Source: Listeria innocua
Lineage (GTDB): Bacteria > Bacillota > Bacilli > Lactobacillales > Listeriaceae
Length of the DNA: 64,000 nt
Assembly: GCF_028596125.1 (NCBI RefSeq)
Contig: NZ_CP117229.1
Span: 1,410,001-1,474,000, forward strand
Direction of reading: 5' to 3'
This document shows positions 45,245 to 56,504 of this stretch, in pieces. Positions within the stretch are counted from its first letter, which is position 1. Each line of letters opens with the position of its first letter. The position numbers were made by a program, and so were the translations under genes. The notes under the pieces are model-generated. The model saw only the letters and a program-made list of their open reading frames with translations. It was not told the DNA's origin and did not search any database.

Positions 45245-47461
45245 TTAATTCATTAATCTTCTAACTGTATAAACATCTGGAATTTGTTTTATCTTATCCA
45301 CAACTCGCTGTAAGTGATTAATATTATGAATTTGTAGTGTGACAACGAGGGTTGCCATTTTATTATTGTCTACTTTGGCATTGACTCCATTAATATTGGA
45401 CGTCAAGCTATTAATAACTTGAAGAATATCATTTAGCAAGCCGTTACGATTATAACCATAAATTTCAATATCAACATTATAATCATTTTTTGCTTGCGAA
45501 TCTGTATCTTCCCAGTCTACTTCTATTAAACGTTCTGGTTCAATCGCTTGGACGTTCGGGCAGTCTTGGCGGTGAATGGAAATACCGCGCCCTTTTGTAA
45601 TATAACCAACAATATCATCACCAGGCACTGGATTACAGCATCTAGAAAGACGAATTAATAAGTTTCCTACCCCTTGAACTACGACACCGGCATTATGTTT
45701 AATCTTCAGCTTCTCGTTATTAGCATCTGAATTAGACGGTTTATTTTCTGCTTGTGTTAATAGTTTTTCCGTTTCAGCTTCAAGTTCCCGCTCTTTCCGC
45801 AGTTTCTCTGTTAAGCGATTAGCAACCTGTAAAGCAGTAATGCCATTATAACCAACCGCTGCAAAAAGGTCATCTTCATGAGAAAAGTTCAACTTATCAG
45901 CTAACTTGCGAAGATTTTCAGTCACCATGATTTTTTTCGGTTCAAATCCAAGCTGTCTAATTTCTTTTTCAACTAAATCGCGGCCTTTTTCAACATTTTC
46001 TTCTTTTGCTTGTCGTTTGAAAAATTGCTTGATTTTGTTGCGGGCTTGTGAAGTTTGAACTAATTTTAACCAGTCACGGCTTGGTCCATAAGAATGTTTG
46101 GATGTTAAAATATCAATAATATCGCCTGTTTTTAATTTATAATCTAGTGTGACAATTTTTCCGTTGATTTTTGCACCGATTGTTTTGTTTCCAATTTCGG
46201 TATGGACACGATAAGCAAAATCAAGTGGAACTGAGCCATTTGGTAATTCGTATACATCTCCTTTTGGCGTGAAGACATAAACAACATCAGAAAATAAATC
46301 GAGTTTTAAGCTTTCCATGAACTCTTCCGCATTATCCGATTCATTTTGATATTCCAAAATTTCACGGAACCAAGTAAGCTTGTTATCAAAAGAAGTTTTT
46401 GAATTAACGACTTTACCTTCTTTATAAGCCCAGTGAGCAGCGACCCCATATTCAGCGATTTGGTGCATTTCATGGGTTCTGATTTGCACTTCGAGTGGTT
46501 CGCCCTGTGGTCCAATAACCGTCGTATGAATGGATTGATACATATTAGATTTTGGCATTGCAATATAGTCTTTAAAACGACCTGGCATCGGTTTCCAGCG
46601 CGTATGAATAATCCCAAGCACAGCATAACAATCTTTAATACTACTAACAACAATGCGGACTGCAAGCAAATCATAAATTTCGTTAAATTGCTTATTTTGC
46701 TCCGACATTTTCCGGTAAATAGAATAGATATGTTTCGGTCTTCCTGAAATATCAGCTTGAATATTTAATTCGTCCAGGTTTTCATTTACCCCGTCTATAA
46801 CATCATGCAAATAGCGCTCTCTAGCATCTCTTTTTTGCTTCATTAAATGGACAATACGGTAATATTGTTGTGGATTTAAATAACGTAACGCGGTATCTTC
46901 TAATTCCCATTTAACTCGTGAAATCCCTAAACGATGCGCTAGTGGAGCGAATATTTCTAAGGTTTCATTCGCAATTCTACGTTGCTTCTCGACTGGTAAA
47001 TGTTTTAAGGTACGCATATTGTGTAATCGATCGGCAAGTTTTATTAAAATGACACGAATATCTTGCGCCATTGCAATAAACATTTTCCGGTGGTTTTCAG
47101 CTTGTTGCTCTTCATGCGATTTATATTTAATTTTACCTAGTTTTGTAACGCCATCCACTAGCATGGCAACTTCCTCGCCAAAAACTTCTTCTAAATCAGC
47201 TAGTGTAACGGGTGTATCTTCTACGACATCATGTAGAAACCCTGAAGCAACAGTCGATGGATCCATTTTCAGTTCTACTAAAATACCAGCGACTTGAATT
47301 GGATGAATAATATACGGCTCACCTGATTTACGAAATTGTTCTTTATGAGAATCGCGCGCAAATTCATACGCTTTTTTTACAAGCGCAAGATGTTCCTGAT
47401 TCATATAATGAGAAGCCATATCGATGACTTGCTCAGCTGTCAGATTTTGTTCTTTCGCCAT
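45245..47461 (-). CDS. relA: Bifunctional (p)ppGpp synthetase/hydrolase RelA/SpoT
   Basis: Long Rel enzyme that makes and degrades the alarmone (p)ppGpp. The 738-residue protein has an HD hydrolase domain with HPIQVAGIL, FLHDVVEDT (about 76-84) and LADRLHNMRT (about 141), a synthetase domain with RPKHIYSIYRKM and YDLLAVRIVV (about 240-275) and QSIHTTVIGP, a TGS domain (about 395-455, VFTPKGDVYELPNGSVPLDFAYRVHTEIG), a zinc-finger-like RCCNPVPGDDIVGYITKGRGISIHRQDC and a C-terminal ACT domain. All key hydrolase residues are present, so both activities are expected. Confidence 0.97.
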   Translation of the reverse strand: MAKEQNLTAEQVIDMASHYMNQEHLALVKKAYEFARDSHKEQFRKSGEPYIIHPIQVAGILVELKMDPSTVASGFLHDVVEDTPVTLADLEEVFGEEVAMLVDGVTKLGKIKYKSHEEQQAENHRKMFIAMAQDIRVILIKLADRLHNMRTLKHLPVEKQRRIANETLEIFAPLAHRLGISRVKWELEDTALRYLNPQQYYRIVHLMKQKRDARERYLHDVIDGVNENLDELNIQADISGRPKHIYSIYRKMSEQNKQFNEIYDLLAVRIVVSSIKDCYAVLGIIHTRWKPMPGRFKDYIAMPKSNMYQSIHTTVIGPQGEPLEVQIRTHEMHQIAEYGVAAHWAYKEGKVVNSKTSFDNKLTWFREILEYQNESDNAEEFMESLKLDLFSDVVYVFTPKGDVYELPNGSVPLDFAYRVHTEIGNKTIGAKINGKIVTLDYKLKTGDIIDILTSKHSYGPSRDWLKLVQTSQARNKIKQFFKRQAKEENVEKGRDLVEKEIRQLGFEPKKIMVTENLRKLADKLNFSHEDDLFAAVGYNGITALQVANRLTEKLRKERELEAETEKLLTQAENKPSNSDANNEKLKIKHNAGVVVQGVGNLLIRLSRCCNPVPGDDIVGYITKGRGISIHRQDCPNVQAIEPERLIEVDWEDTDSQAKNDYNVDIEIYGYNRNGLLNDILQVINSLTSNINGVNAKVDNNKMATLVVTLQIHNINHLQRVVDKIKQIPDVYTVRRLMN

Positions 47462-47626
47462 TTACATTCACCCTCTTATTTCTTTGTCATATATCCAACT
47501 TAAAAACACCCAATAACTGAGTGTTCCTAAAAAGATTCTTGTATAATATTATAGCATGCCGCTTGTTTGTTTATAAAGCACTTTTCCTTGTTTTTCCACA
47601 TTTTCTAGTGGTTTAGAGATTTTTAT

Positions 47627-47661
47627 GAAAAAAACTACTCCTAAAATATCAGGAGTAGTTC
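47627..47661 (-). terminator. Terminator after apt
   Basis: A 10-bp inverted repeat AACTACTCCT with an 8-base loop and T run on the minus strand follows the apt stop. relA thus has its own unit; its promoter should lie in 47462-47626, where I do not see a convincing one. Confidence 0.85.
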
Positions 47662-47666
47662 GTTTT

Positions 47667-48188
47667 TTATAATTTCATCAGGATTAAACGATCGTAACCA
47701 TTTAATTTTTTATGTCCTTCTAATTCTTTTAGTTCGATTAGGAAAGCACAGCCAGCAACAATACCACCTAGTTCTTCTACTAGTTTGATTGTAGCTTCAA
47801 TCGTTCCACCAGTTGCTAGTAAATCATCTGTGATTAAAACGCGTTGACCAGGTTTGATGGCATCACTATGCATGGATAATTTATTTGTTCCATATTCTAA
47901 ATCATATTCCATTTCAATCGTTTCACGTGGAAGTTTACCTGGTTTACGAACTGGAGCAAAACCTATTCCAAGCGCATAAGCCACAGGACAACCAATAATA
48001 AAGCCACGTGCTTCCGGTCCTACAATAATATCGATTTTTAATTCTTTTGCATATTCCACGATTTTATCCGTAGCAAAACGATATGCCTCGCCGTCATTCA
48101 TAAGTGGCGTAATGTCTTTAAAAACAATACCTTTTTTCGGCCAATCGTTCACAATCGCTACGTAATCTTGTAAATCTTTAATTTCCAT
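47667..48188 (-). CDS. apt: Adenine phosphoribosyltransferase
   Basis: Salvages adenine to AMP using PRPP. The 173-residue product has the family N-terminal motif [22 protein letters not shown] (about 9-30), [11 protein letters not shown] (about 56-66), [11 protein letters not shown] and the PRPP-binding [13 protein letters not shown] (about 117-129). Its start overlaps the end of recJ by 11 bases. Terminated before relA. Confidence 0.97.
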
Positions 48189-50529
48189 TTTCTAGTTCCT
48201 CCGCATTCGGGTAAATTGATGTTTCCATCATTGATTTCATCCAACTATGAAGCTCAGTATAATTGGAGTATAACAGTTTTTTTCTAGTAGTTATTTCTTC
48301 TACCTTTTGTTGATAAACTATGGATTCGTCCAAATTACGTTTTTCAACAACTTGGTTAATAATAATCTGACCACTATCCATTTTAGCAAATTCTAAATCA
48401 AAAAACACCTTTGACATGAAATCTATTTGTTCTTTGTTCCAGCCAAACTTTTGTATAAGCCTAGGAGTGTATTTTTCGATTGGAAATGGTTGGAATTTTT
48501 TTATTAAGCTATATAGTTCAGCAAATGCTCCCCGGTCAGGTATTGCTGGGATTTGATTACCTTCAGAAGCATCAAAATGAACAAAGATTCGCTCTGGTTT
48601 TGTTTCGCGCACAATTTCTTCTATTAGCTCTACTTTCGCCGGCATATCAGCAAAAACTAATTCCTCAGTTTGAAAATCTGCTGTAAAACCTTTCGTTTCA
48701 TCGACTAATATATATTTTTGGTCCGCGAGGGTTGTAACTGTTCTTTCTTCAAAGCAAACAAAAAGTCGCTGCTCATTTCGTTCTTGTAAAATTCTAGACC
48801 ATTCAGCTTTATTCCGCACATCAAAAAGTTGCCAGTGCGGGATGTGAATATCCATCATTCGAAGTTGTGGCTTTTTAATATTATTCCACTCATTAATAGA
48901 CAGCTCACCGACAACATCTACTGCTGCATGAGGCGATATTTTCTCCACTAAGTCTCCTACACCAAAACCAATAGCATCTAAAGTTACATCACTATCTTCA
49001 TTTGCAAGCATCGTTTTTAAATGGGTTTTATCTGCCCCAATTCTTTTAGTACCTTTTAAATTCATCTCTTCTAAAAGGAAAATTGGTTTTGGATTATCCA
49101 TTCCAAACGGCGCTAATTTTTCTAATTGCGCTATAAAAGAAACGGAAATATCTGCAAGGTTTATTTTTTCTTCTATTTTCAAAGCCGGTCGGAAATCTTC
49201 ATCGGAAAGGTGACTAGCTTCTTCTTGTAGCTTGTTATCAAGTTCAGCTAAGTTTTCTGCTGGTAAAGTAAGACCCGCAGCCATTGGATGGCCACCGAAA
49301 GCTGTCATTAATGAACGATGCTTATCTAACGCTTGATACAAGTGAAAAGCTTCTACACTACGTCCTGATCCTTTTGCTACACCAGTCACTGGATCAATGC
49401 CAAGTACGATAGCCGGTCGAGAATAAACACTGACTAATTTTGAAGCGACAATCCCTAAAATACCAGTATTCCAGCCTTCTCCGGAGACAACAATGATATT
49501 TCCGAGGGATTCTTTTGCCTCGATTGCAGCCATCGCTAATTTCGTCACATCTACGACCACTTGTTTCCGTTCTTTATTAGCATCATCAATCTCTTCCGCT
49601 AAGAAAAGTGCTTCTTCTGGGTCCTCGGTTAAAAGTAAATCCGCGGCAGGATCAGCAGGACCAAGCCGGCCGACAGCATTAAGTCGTGGCGCAAGTCCAA
49701 ATCCGATTGTTTCTTCTGTAGCTTCTTCTAATTTCAAACTTGCTTTTTTCGCTAAAACAGCAAGTCCTAAGTTAGCATTTTCACGTAATTGGCGTAACCC
49801 TAATTGAACTAAAAGTCGGTTTTCATCCGTTAAAGAAACTAAATCCGCTACTGTCCCAACTGCTACTAGATCCAGTAATTCTTTCGGTTCCTCACCAAGA
49901 AGGGCATGAGATAATTTATAAGCAACACCGACTCCAGCAAGTTCATCAAATGGATACGCAGATTTAGGATGCTTTGGATGAATTACTGCAATAGCATCTG
50001 GCATGACTTCACGCGGTTCATGGTGATCCGTAACAATGACATCTAGCCCGATTTCCTTCGCATGCGTCATCACTTCTAGTGCGGCAATTCCGTTATCCAC
50101 CGTAATGATGAGATCAACACCTTGGTTTTTCGCCATATCAAATGCTGCAATATTTGGTCCATATCCTTCTGTAAAACGATTTGGAATATAAAATTCGGCA
50201 TTTGCTCCTAAATGTCGTAGTGTCTTCATTAAAACAGCAATACTTGTCACACCATCAGCATCATAATCTCCGTAGACTAAAATCTGCTCATTTAAGTCAA
50301 TTGCTTGTTTAATTCGAGCAACAGCAAGGTCCATTTCTGCAAGTAAAAATGGGTCGTAACTTTCATATTTCTCTGGGTGGAAAAATTTATCGAATTGTCC
50401 TTGCGTTGTAATTTTTCTTTTCCAAAGCAATTTTGCAAGTGGAAGCGAGATTTTTAATTGTTCGGCTAGTTGGCTAGCTTTCTCGTCGCTTGCTTCCTCG
50501 ATATTCCATAAGTATTTTGAATGAATCAC
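48178..50529 (-). CDS. recJ: Single-stranded-DNA exonuclease RecJ
   Basis: 5'-3' exonuclease acting in recombination and repair. The 783-residue protein carries DHH motifs [17 protein letters not shown] (about 80-96), [15 protein letters not shown] (about 155-163), GVGVAYKL and DHHA1-type GGHPMAAGL (about 410), then an OB domain and a C-terminal extension of about 200 residues found in Firmicutes RecJ. The ATG has GGTGGGGTAAA upstream. It overlaps apt. Confidence 0.95.
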
Positions 50530-50596
50530 TTTACCCCACCTCTCAACCTTCCTATTATATCTAAAATTGCTAGAAAAACCAAGAGGAATCTTCCAA

Positions 50597-50626
50597 ACAA
50601 AAACGCTAACTAAGTAAGTTAGCGTC
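50597..50626 (-). terminator. Terminator after lapA-like gene
   Basis: ACGCTAACTaagtAAGTTAGCGT is a perfect 10-bp stem followed by a T-rich tail on the minus strand. Confidence 0.8.
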
Positions 50627-50633
50627 TTCTTTA

Positions 50634-50978
50634 TTATTTAATTGGCTCTACTGTATTTTCAGCATCGCGTTTTTCTACATTAGATGAATGTGTTTTCATC
50701 GATTTTGCAGCTGCTAATTGACGTTCTAGCTCTGTTTTTTCAGCAGTTAATTGCTTTACTCTTTTCTTCATGCCACGTGATTTGGCAATGTTTAAGAAAA
50801 AGATAATTAAACAACCAACTAGTACAGAACCTATAATAATTAAAATTAACGGCCACTCAGCTTGAGCAAATAAAAAGTTGACTTCAACTGGGTCTACATT
50901 AATAACTGCAAATATCGCAATAATAAGTGCTAGAATAATCCCCACAATCACTTGCCATTGAACTTTGTTTTCTTTCAT
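50634..50978 (-). CDS. LapA family membrane protein (DUF1049)
   Basis: A 114-residue protein with two membrane helices (about 9-30 and 45-67, the usual LapA_dom pair) joined by a short NVDPVEVNFLFAQAEWPL segment, and a cytoplasmic C-terminal coiled coil (about 74-96, RVKQLTAEKTELERQLAAA). E. coli LapA works in LPS control; the role in Firmicutes is not known. I chose ATG 50978 (MKENKVQWQ) with GGAGGAG upstream; the open frame runs 16 codons further. It lies between secDF and recJ, with terminators on both sides. Confidence 0.85.
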   Translation of the reverse strand: MKENKVQWQVIVGIILALIIAIFAVINVDPVEVNFLFAQAEWPLILIIIGSVLVGCLIIFFLNIAKSRGMKKRVKQLTAEKTELERQLAAAKSMKTHSSNVEKRDAENTVEPIK

Positions 50979-51034
50979 CCTCTCTCTCCTCCTCGCAACA
51001 ATTATCTTATTATTTACCCGTTTCAAGTCTATTA

Positions 51035-51074
51035 AAAACAGCCGAACTTCATTTTATGAAATTCGGCTGTTTTT
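51035..51074 (-). terminator. Terminator after secDF
   Basis: AACAGCCGAA pairs with TTCGGCTGTT, with further pairing in the loop (TTTCAT..ATGAA) and T runs; it abuts the secDF stop. Confidence 0.85.
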
Positions 51075-53339
51075 TTAAACTACAGGTTGACCATTATTAC
51101 GTGGTTTTTTCTTTTTAACCGTACTAATCGGACCTTTTTTACGTAACTGTCTTGCTTTAAATACGTACCATAATTGCATTGCCATGAAGATGGATGAGAA
51201 TACACTTGAAACCAATCCAACTAGTAAAGCAATGGAGAAGTTAAGAATTGATTCACTACCAAATAATACAAGTGCAAGTACAGTGAAGATAACTGTTAGA
51301 ATTGTATTAATGGAACGAGTGAATGTTTGACGTAATGCTTTATTAACAGCATCTGCAATCTCTTCTTTTGTTTTAAAGCGTTGCATCTTCATGCTAATAT
51401 CTCGTATCCGGTCGGCGGTGACTATCGTATCATTTATGGAATAACCGATAACCGTCAGAACCGCTGCAATAAATGTTAAGTCAACCTCAAGTCTTGTAAC
51501 ACTAAAGAAGATGAAGATAATAAAGGCGTCGAATAGCAGTGAAAGTATCGCTGCAATCCCCATATAGAATTCAAAACGAACAGCGATATATAACACGATT
51601 AAGACAGAAGCCACACCAAGGGCCCAGAAGCCATTTTTAGCAAGTTCTTTCCCAACTGTCGGGGAAACTGTACTAATGCTTGGTTCGTGCTTATACTTAT
51701 CTTCAAAGTAATCTTTAAATTTAGCTACATCATTTTGCGATAATGTTCCTTTGTAAGACACAACAGCTGTTTTCGATCCTGAGCCTTGGAACACAATATC
51801 ATTCGATGGCATATCAATCGCATCTAAATCTTTCTTAATTTGCGTCTCAGTCAATGTTTGATTAGCTGTAACTTCCGCTCGAGTCCCGCTGGCAAAGTCA
51901 ATGCCAAGATTTAATTTAAAGATGGATAGTATAACAATACCAACGATAACTATTGCAGCAAATATAGATAAAAATAGACGATGATGTTTTACAAAGTCAT
52001 AACGATCAAAGTGCGTTTTTAAGCTAAAGCTGTTAATACCTTCATGTAAGTTATGAATATCTTTTCGTTTAACTGCAAAGAAACCTGGTTTGTTGTTAAG
52101 CCAATTGCTTTTCACGAGTAATCCTAGTAAGAATCTTGAACCCCAAACAGCTGTTAGGAAGCTGACTAGAATACTAATGATTAGAACTGTAGCAAACCCT
52201 TTGATAGAGCTTGTACCGAAGTAGAAAAGAACTGCAGCAACAATCAGTGTCGTTAAGTTACCATCTAAAATCGCACGGAATGCTTCTTTTCCACCGACTT
52301 CAAATGCTGCTTTTGTCGACCTTCCGACCTTGATTTCTTCTTTTATTCGCTCGTATGTTATAACGTTTGCGTCAACAGCCATACCTATACCCAGAATCAA
52401 GCCTGCAATCCCTGGTAAAGTAAGTGTGGCATTGAGTAAGCTTAGTATTAATAGAACTAAATAAGTGTAAGCAACTAATGTAATAGATGCGATAACACCC
52501 GGTAGACGGTAAACAGCCATCATGAAAATAAAGATAGCCATAACGCCGATAATACCAGCTAAAATAGTTTCTTGTAATGCATCTTGACCAAACTGTGCGC
52601 CAACAGATGTAGAGTAAACTTCAGTCATTTTTACAGGAAGTGCGCCAGAGTTTAACAATTCAGCTAAATCTTTTGCTTCTTCAGTTGTAAAGCTTCCGGA
52701 AATTTCTACTTTATCTGTATCAAGAACACTACTTACATTTGGTGCAGATAAGTAAGCTGGATTTTTCTTTTCACGTTCTGTTTTGTATTTTTGTCCTTCT
52801 TTCCAGTCTAACCAAATAACTAATTGATTGTCAGGTGCTTCTGCTAGAATAGTTTTTGTTACGCTAGCAAATTTATCTGCGCTTTTTAGTTTTAAAGTAA
52901 CGATCGGATTATTGCTAGAATCGAAAGCTTGTTTGGCGCCACCTGCAACCAAGTCACTACCATTCATCATCATTTTGTCATTTGCATCTCTAAATGATAA
53001 CTGGGCAGTAGTTGATAACATTTTTCGTGCTTCTGCTTGGTCAGTTACCCCAGCAAGTTGGACACGGATGCGGTTATTTCCTTCGATTTGAATACTTGGT
53101 TCCGCAACACCTAATGAATTGACCCGTTTATCAAGTGAAGTAACTGTATCTGTTAATGTTTGCTTAGAAACAGTTCCTTTACCATCAGCTGGAGACACTT
53201 CATATAGAACTTCAAATCCCCCTTGAAGATCTAAGCCAAGATTAATATTTTGCATAACCATTTTCGCGGTACCAAATACAGCACCGAAGATAATTGCAAC
53301 TACTAGAAAGAAAATAACTATCTTACTCTTTTTTACCAT
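51075..53339 (-). CDS. secDF: SecDF fused protein-export factor
   Basis: Proton-driven helper of the Sec translocase. SecD and SecF are fused into one 754-residue chain with about 12 membrane helices. The SecD half shows GLDLQGGFEVLYEV (about 34-47), a large extracellular P1 region (about 50-240) and AGIIGVMAIFIFMMAVYRLPG, then LGIGMAVDANVITYERIKEE (about 316-335). The SecF half shows LNLGIDFASGTRAEV (about 475-490) and TVIGYSINDTIVTADRIRD (about 638-656). The Asp in MAVDANV and the Asp in SINDTIV are the conserved transmembrane acidic residues. Fusion is usual in Bacillus and Listeria. Confidence 0.97.
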   Translation of the reverse strand: MVKKSKIVIFFLVVAIIFGAVFGTAKMVMQNINLGLDLQGGFEVLYEVSPADGKGTVSKQTLTDTVTSLDKRVNSLGVAEPSIQIEGNNRIRVQLAGVTDQAEARKMLSTTAQLSFRDANDKMMMNGSDLVAGGAKQAFDSSNNPIVTLKLKSADKFASVTKTILAEAPDNQLVIWLDWKEGQKYKTEREKKNPAYLSAPNVSSVLDTDKVEISGSFTTEEAKDLAELLNSGALPVKMTEVYSTSVGAQFGQDALQETILAGIIGVMAIFIFMMAVYRLPGVIASITLVAYTYLVLLILSLLNATLTLPGIAGLILGIGMAVDANVITYERIKEEIKVGRSTKAAFEVGGKEAFRAILDGNLTTLIVAAVLFYFGTSSIKGFATVLIISILVSFLTAVWGSRFLLGLLVKSNWLNNKPGFFAVKRKDIHNLHEGINSFSLKTHFDRYDFVKHHRLFLSIFAAIVIVGIVILSIFKLNLGIDFASGTRAEVTANQTLTETQIKKDLDAIDMPSNDIVFQGSGSKTAVVSYKGTLSQNDVAKFKDYFEDKYKHEPSISTVSPTVGKELAKNGFWALGVASVLIVLYIAVRFEFYMGIAAILSLLFDAFIIFIFFSVTRLEVDLTFIAAVLTVIGYSINDTIVTADRIRDISMKMQRFKTKEEIADAVNKALRQTFTRSINTILTVIFTVLALVLFGSESILNFSIALLVGLVSSVFSSIFMAMQLWYVFKARQLRKKGPISTVKKKKPRNNGQPVV

Positions 53340-53449
53340 TTCTGTTTCGTTCCTCCCTCATCTAAACCATAACAAATCCCAGTCTAACAACTAATACTTA
53401 ATGATTTTATGTACTATAACTTACTATTTAAGTATTCGTCAGCAGGCTG

Positions 53450-53743
53450 TTAATCTTCCACATTTGGTTGAAGCGAATTTTCCGCTTGAGCAACATGGTT
53501 ATTAGATTCTTGTTCAGCTGTTGTCATAATAAACTGCATTAATTGTCCAATTTTCATTTGCATGACATCATTTATTCTTTCATGCAATGCTGGGGCTGGG
53601 TTATTCTTCCACTTTTCCTCTGTTAAAAACGCCCAAATGTGACTAGCCTTGATTTCTCGGTAGCCTAGAATATGAAAATCTTCCACTTTAATTAAAATCG
53701 CTGGTTCTAAATCCTCATACCAAGCCGAAAATGTATCCGTCAT
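53450..53743 (-). CDS. comN: ComN-type post-transcriptional regulator
   Basis: A 97-residue protein resembling the Post_transc_reg family (ComN/YrzD of Bacillus subtilis), which acts after transcription to raise production from the comE operon. The family-like core is ILIKVEDFHILGYREIKASHIWAFLTEEKWKNN (about 15-47), then LHERINDVMQMKIGQLMQFIMTTAEQ. I chose ATG 53743 (MTDTFSAWYEDL), with AAGGGGA upstream; the open frame runs 13 codons further. Its position next to secDF is conserved with Bacillus. Assignment is by pattern and place. Confidence 0.8.
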   Translation of the reverse strand: MTDTFSAWYEDLEPAILIKVEDFHILGYREIKASHIWAFLTEEKWKNNPAPALHERINDVMQMKIGQLMQFIMTTAEQESNNHVAQAENSLQPNVED

Positions 53744-53833
53744 CAAGTCATCCCCTTTCTTAAACAATAAGCATATTCCCATTTTATCTAAAAAAAGCTT
53801 AAATGGAAAGTATAAGCTCTATTTTTATGTTTA

Positions 53834-53873
53834 AAAAATGCCACTCCACCGTTTAAAGGGAAATGGCATTTTT
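53834..53873 (-). terminator. Terminator after yajC
   Basis: A 10-bp inverted repeat AAAAATGCCA...TGGCATTTTT, with further weak pairing in the loop, ends in Ts on the minus strand just after yajC. Confidence 0.8.
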
Positions 53874-53883
53874 ATTTCAAGTA

Positions 53884-54222
53884 TTATTTGTTGTCTTCTA
53901 CAACTTCAGTGTCATCAGAAGTTGTTTCTGCTACAACTGGATTAGAAACTGTATTACCTTTTTCAAGTACAGTTCTGATTGCATTACGGTCAAAAGTTAA
54001 TTTGCTGTTTCCGCATTTCAAAATGACTGTGCCATCTTCAATTGCTTCAACAATACCGTGAAGTCCACCAATAGTAATAATTTTATCACCTTTTGCTAAA
54101 CTACTTTGCATATTTTGTACTTCTTTTTGACGTTTTTGTTGAGGTCTGATTAGTAAGAAATAGAACAAAACGATCATCAAGATAATTGGTATAAATGTTA
54201 CAATACCGCCCATATTTTCCAA
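53884..54222 (-). CDS. yajC: YajC, Sec translocase accessory subunit
   Basis: Small membrane protein that associates with SecDF. The 112-residue product has one N-terminal helix (about 6-24, IVTFIPIILMIVLFYFLLIRPQQKRQKE, with the family RPQQKR motif) and a soluble domain with LAKGDKIITIGGLHGIVEAIEDGTVILK. It follows tgt by 24 bases. The C-terminus is acidic. The tgt-yajC-secDF order is conserved. Confidence 0.95.
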   Translation of the reverse strand: MENMGGIVTFIPIILMIVLFYFLLIRPQQKRQKEVQNMQSSLAKGDKIITIGGLHGIVEAIEDGTVILKCGNSKLTFDRNAIRTVLEKGNTVSNPVVAETTSDDTEVVEDNK

Positions 54223-54246
54223 CTCCTTTCGATACTTTATATATAT

Positions 54247-55389
<1,143 letters not shown>

Positions 55390-55472
55390 TTACCTCTTTC
55401 TAATTTACTCTATTCACTAGCATAACGAAAATTACCGATGAAAACAAGCTTTTCTGTTATTTTTTTCGCAAA

Positions 55473-56501
55473 TTAATGAATAAACATTGCATCGCCAAAA
55501 CTAAAGAAGCGATATTGTTGTTCTACCGCATGGTTATAGGCTGCTAATATTTTAGTGCGATCAGATAAAGCGGATACAAGCATAATCAATGTCGATTTTG
55601 GTAAATGGAAATTAGTAATTAACGCATCTACTGCCTGGAATTGATATCCTGGAGAAATGAAAATATCTGTCCAACCTGATTCTGCAATTAGTTTACCATC
55701 ATGACGACTCGCAATCGTTTCTAAAGTACGGATGGAAGTTGTTCCGACCGCAACCACTTTTCCACCAGCCGATTTGATTTTATTAATCCGATCAGCAGAT
55801 TCTTCGGTTAAACGATAAAATTCAGAATGCATTTTGTGGTTTTGAGTATCTTCCACGTCTACTGGGCGGAATGTACCAAGACCAACATGCAGAGTTACAA
55901 ATATTATTTCTACACCTTTGGCACTAATTTGTGCTAATAACTCTTCGGTGAAATGAAGGCCGGCAGTTGGCGCAGCAGCAGAACCATTTTCTTTCGCGTA
56001 AACTGTTTGATAACGATCTTGATCTGCAAGTTGCTCTTTAATGTATGGAGGCAGTGGCATTTCACCAAGTTGCTCCAATACTTCATAAAAAATACCTTCA
56101 TAAGAAAATTCAAGAATTCGACCGCCGTGCTCAAGTTCTTCTAAACAAGTAGCTTTTAACGCCCCATCCCCAAAGGTAATAGTAGCGCCTTTACGAATTC
56201 TTTTTGCAGGTTTTACTAAAGTTTCCCAAGCATTGCCTTCTTTTTGTTTTAAAAGTAATACTTCAATATGAGCGCCAGTTTCATCTTTAATTCCATGAAG
56301 CCTAGCTGGAAGAACACGCGTATCGTTTAATACTAGTGCATCTCCTTTATTTAAATAACTAATTATATCAGTAAAATGTTGATCTTTTATCTCACCTGAT
56401 TCTTTATCAAGTACCATTAGTCGGCTTGAAGTCCGGTCAAGTAATGGGGTTTGCGCAATTAATTCTTCTGGTAAATCAAAATCGAAATCTTCTACTTTCA
56501 T
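55473..56501 (-). CDS. queA: S-adenosylmethionine:tRNA ribosyltransferase-isomerase
   Basis: Moves the ribosyl group of SAM to preQ1 in tRNA to make epoxyqueuosine. The 342-residue protein shows the N-terminal [24 protein letters not shown] (about 5-28), [17 protein letters not shown] (about 53-69), [13 protein letters not shown] (about 176-188) and the C-terminal [21 protein letters not shown] (about 291-311). It starts 3 bases after ruvB ends, placing it in a ruvA-ruvB-queA-tgt-yajC run. Confidence 0.97.
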   Translation of the reverse strand: MKVEDFDFDLPEELIAQTPLLDRTSSRLMVLDKESGEIKDQHFTDIISYLNKGDALVLNDTRVLPARLHGIKDETGAHIEVLLLKQKEGNAWETLVKPAKRIRKGATITFGDGALKATCLEELEHGGRILEFSYEGIFYEVLEQLGEMPLPPYIKEQLADQDRYQTVYAKENGSAAAPTAGLHFTEELLAQISAKGVEIIFVTLHVGLGTFRPVDVEDTQNHKMHSEFYRLTEESADRINKIKSAGGKVVAVGTTSIRTLETIASRHDGKLIAESGWTDIFISPGYQFQAVDALITNFHLPKSTLIMLVSALSDRTKILAAYNHAVEQQYRFFSFGDAMFIH

Positions 56502-56504
56502 TCT

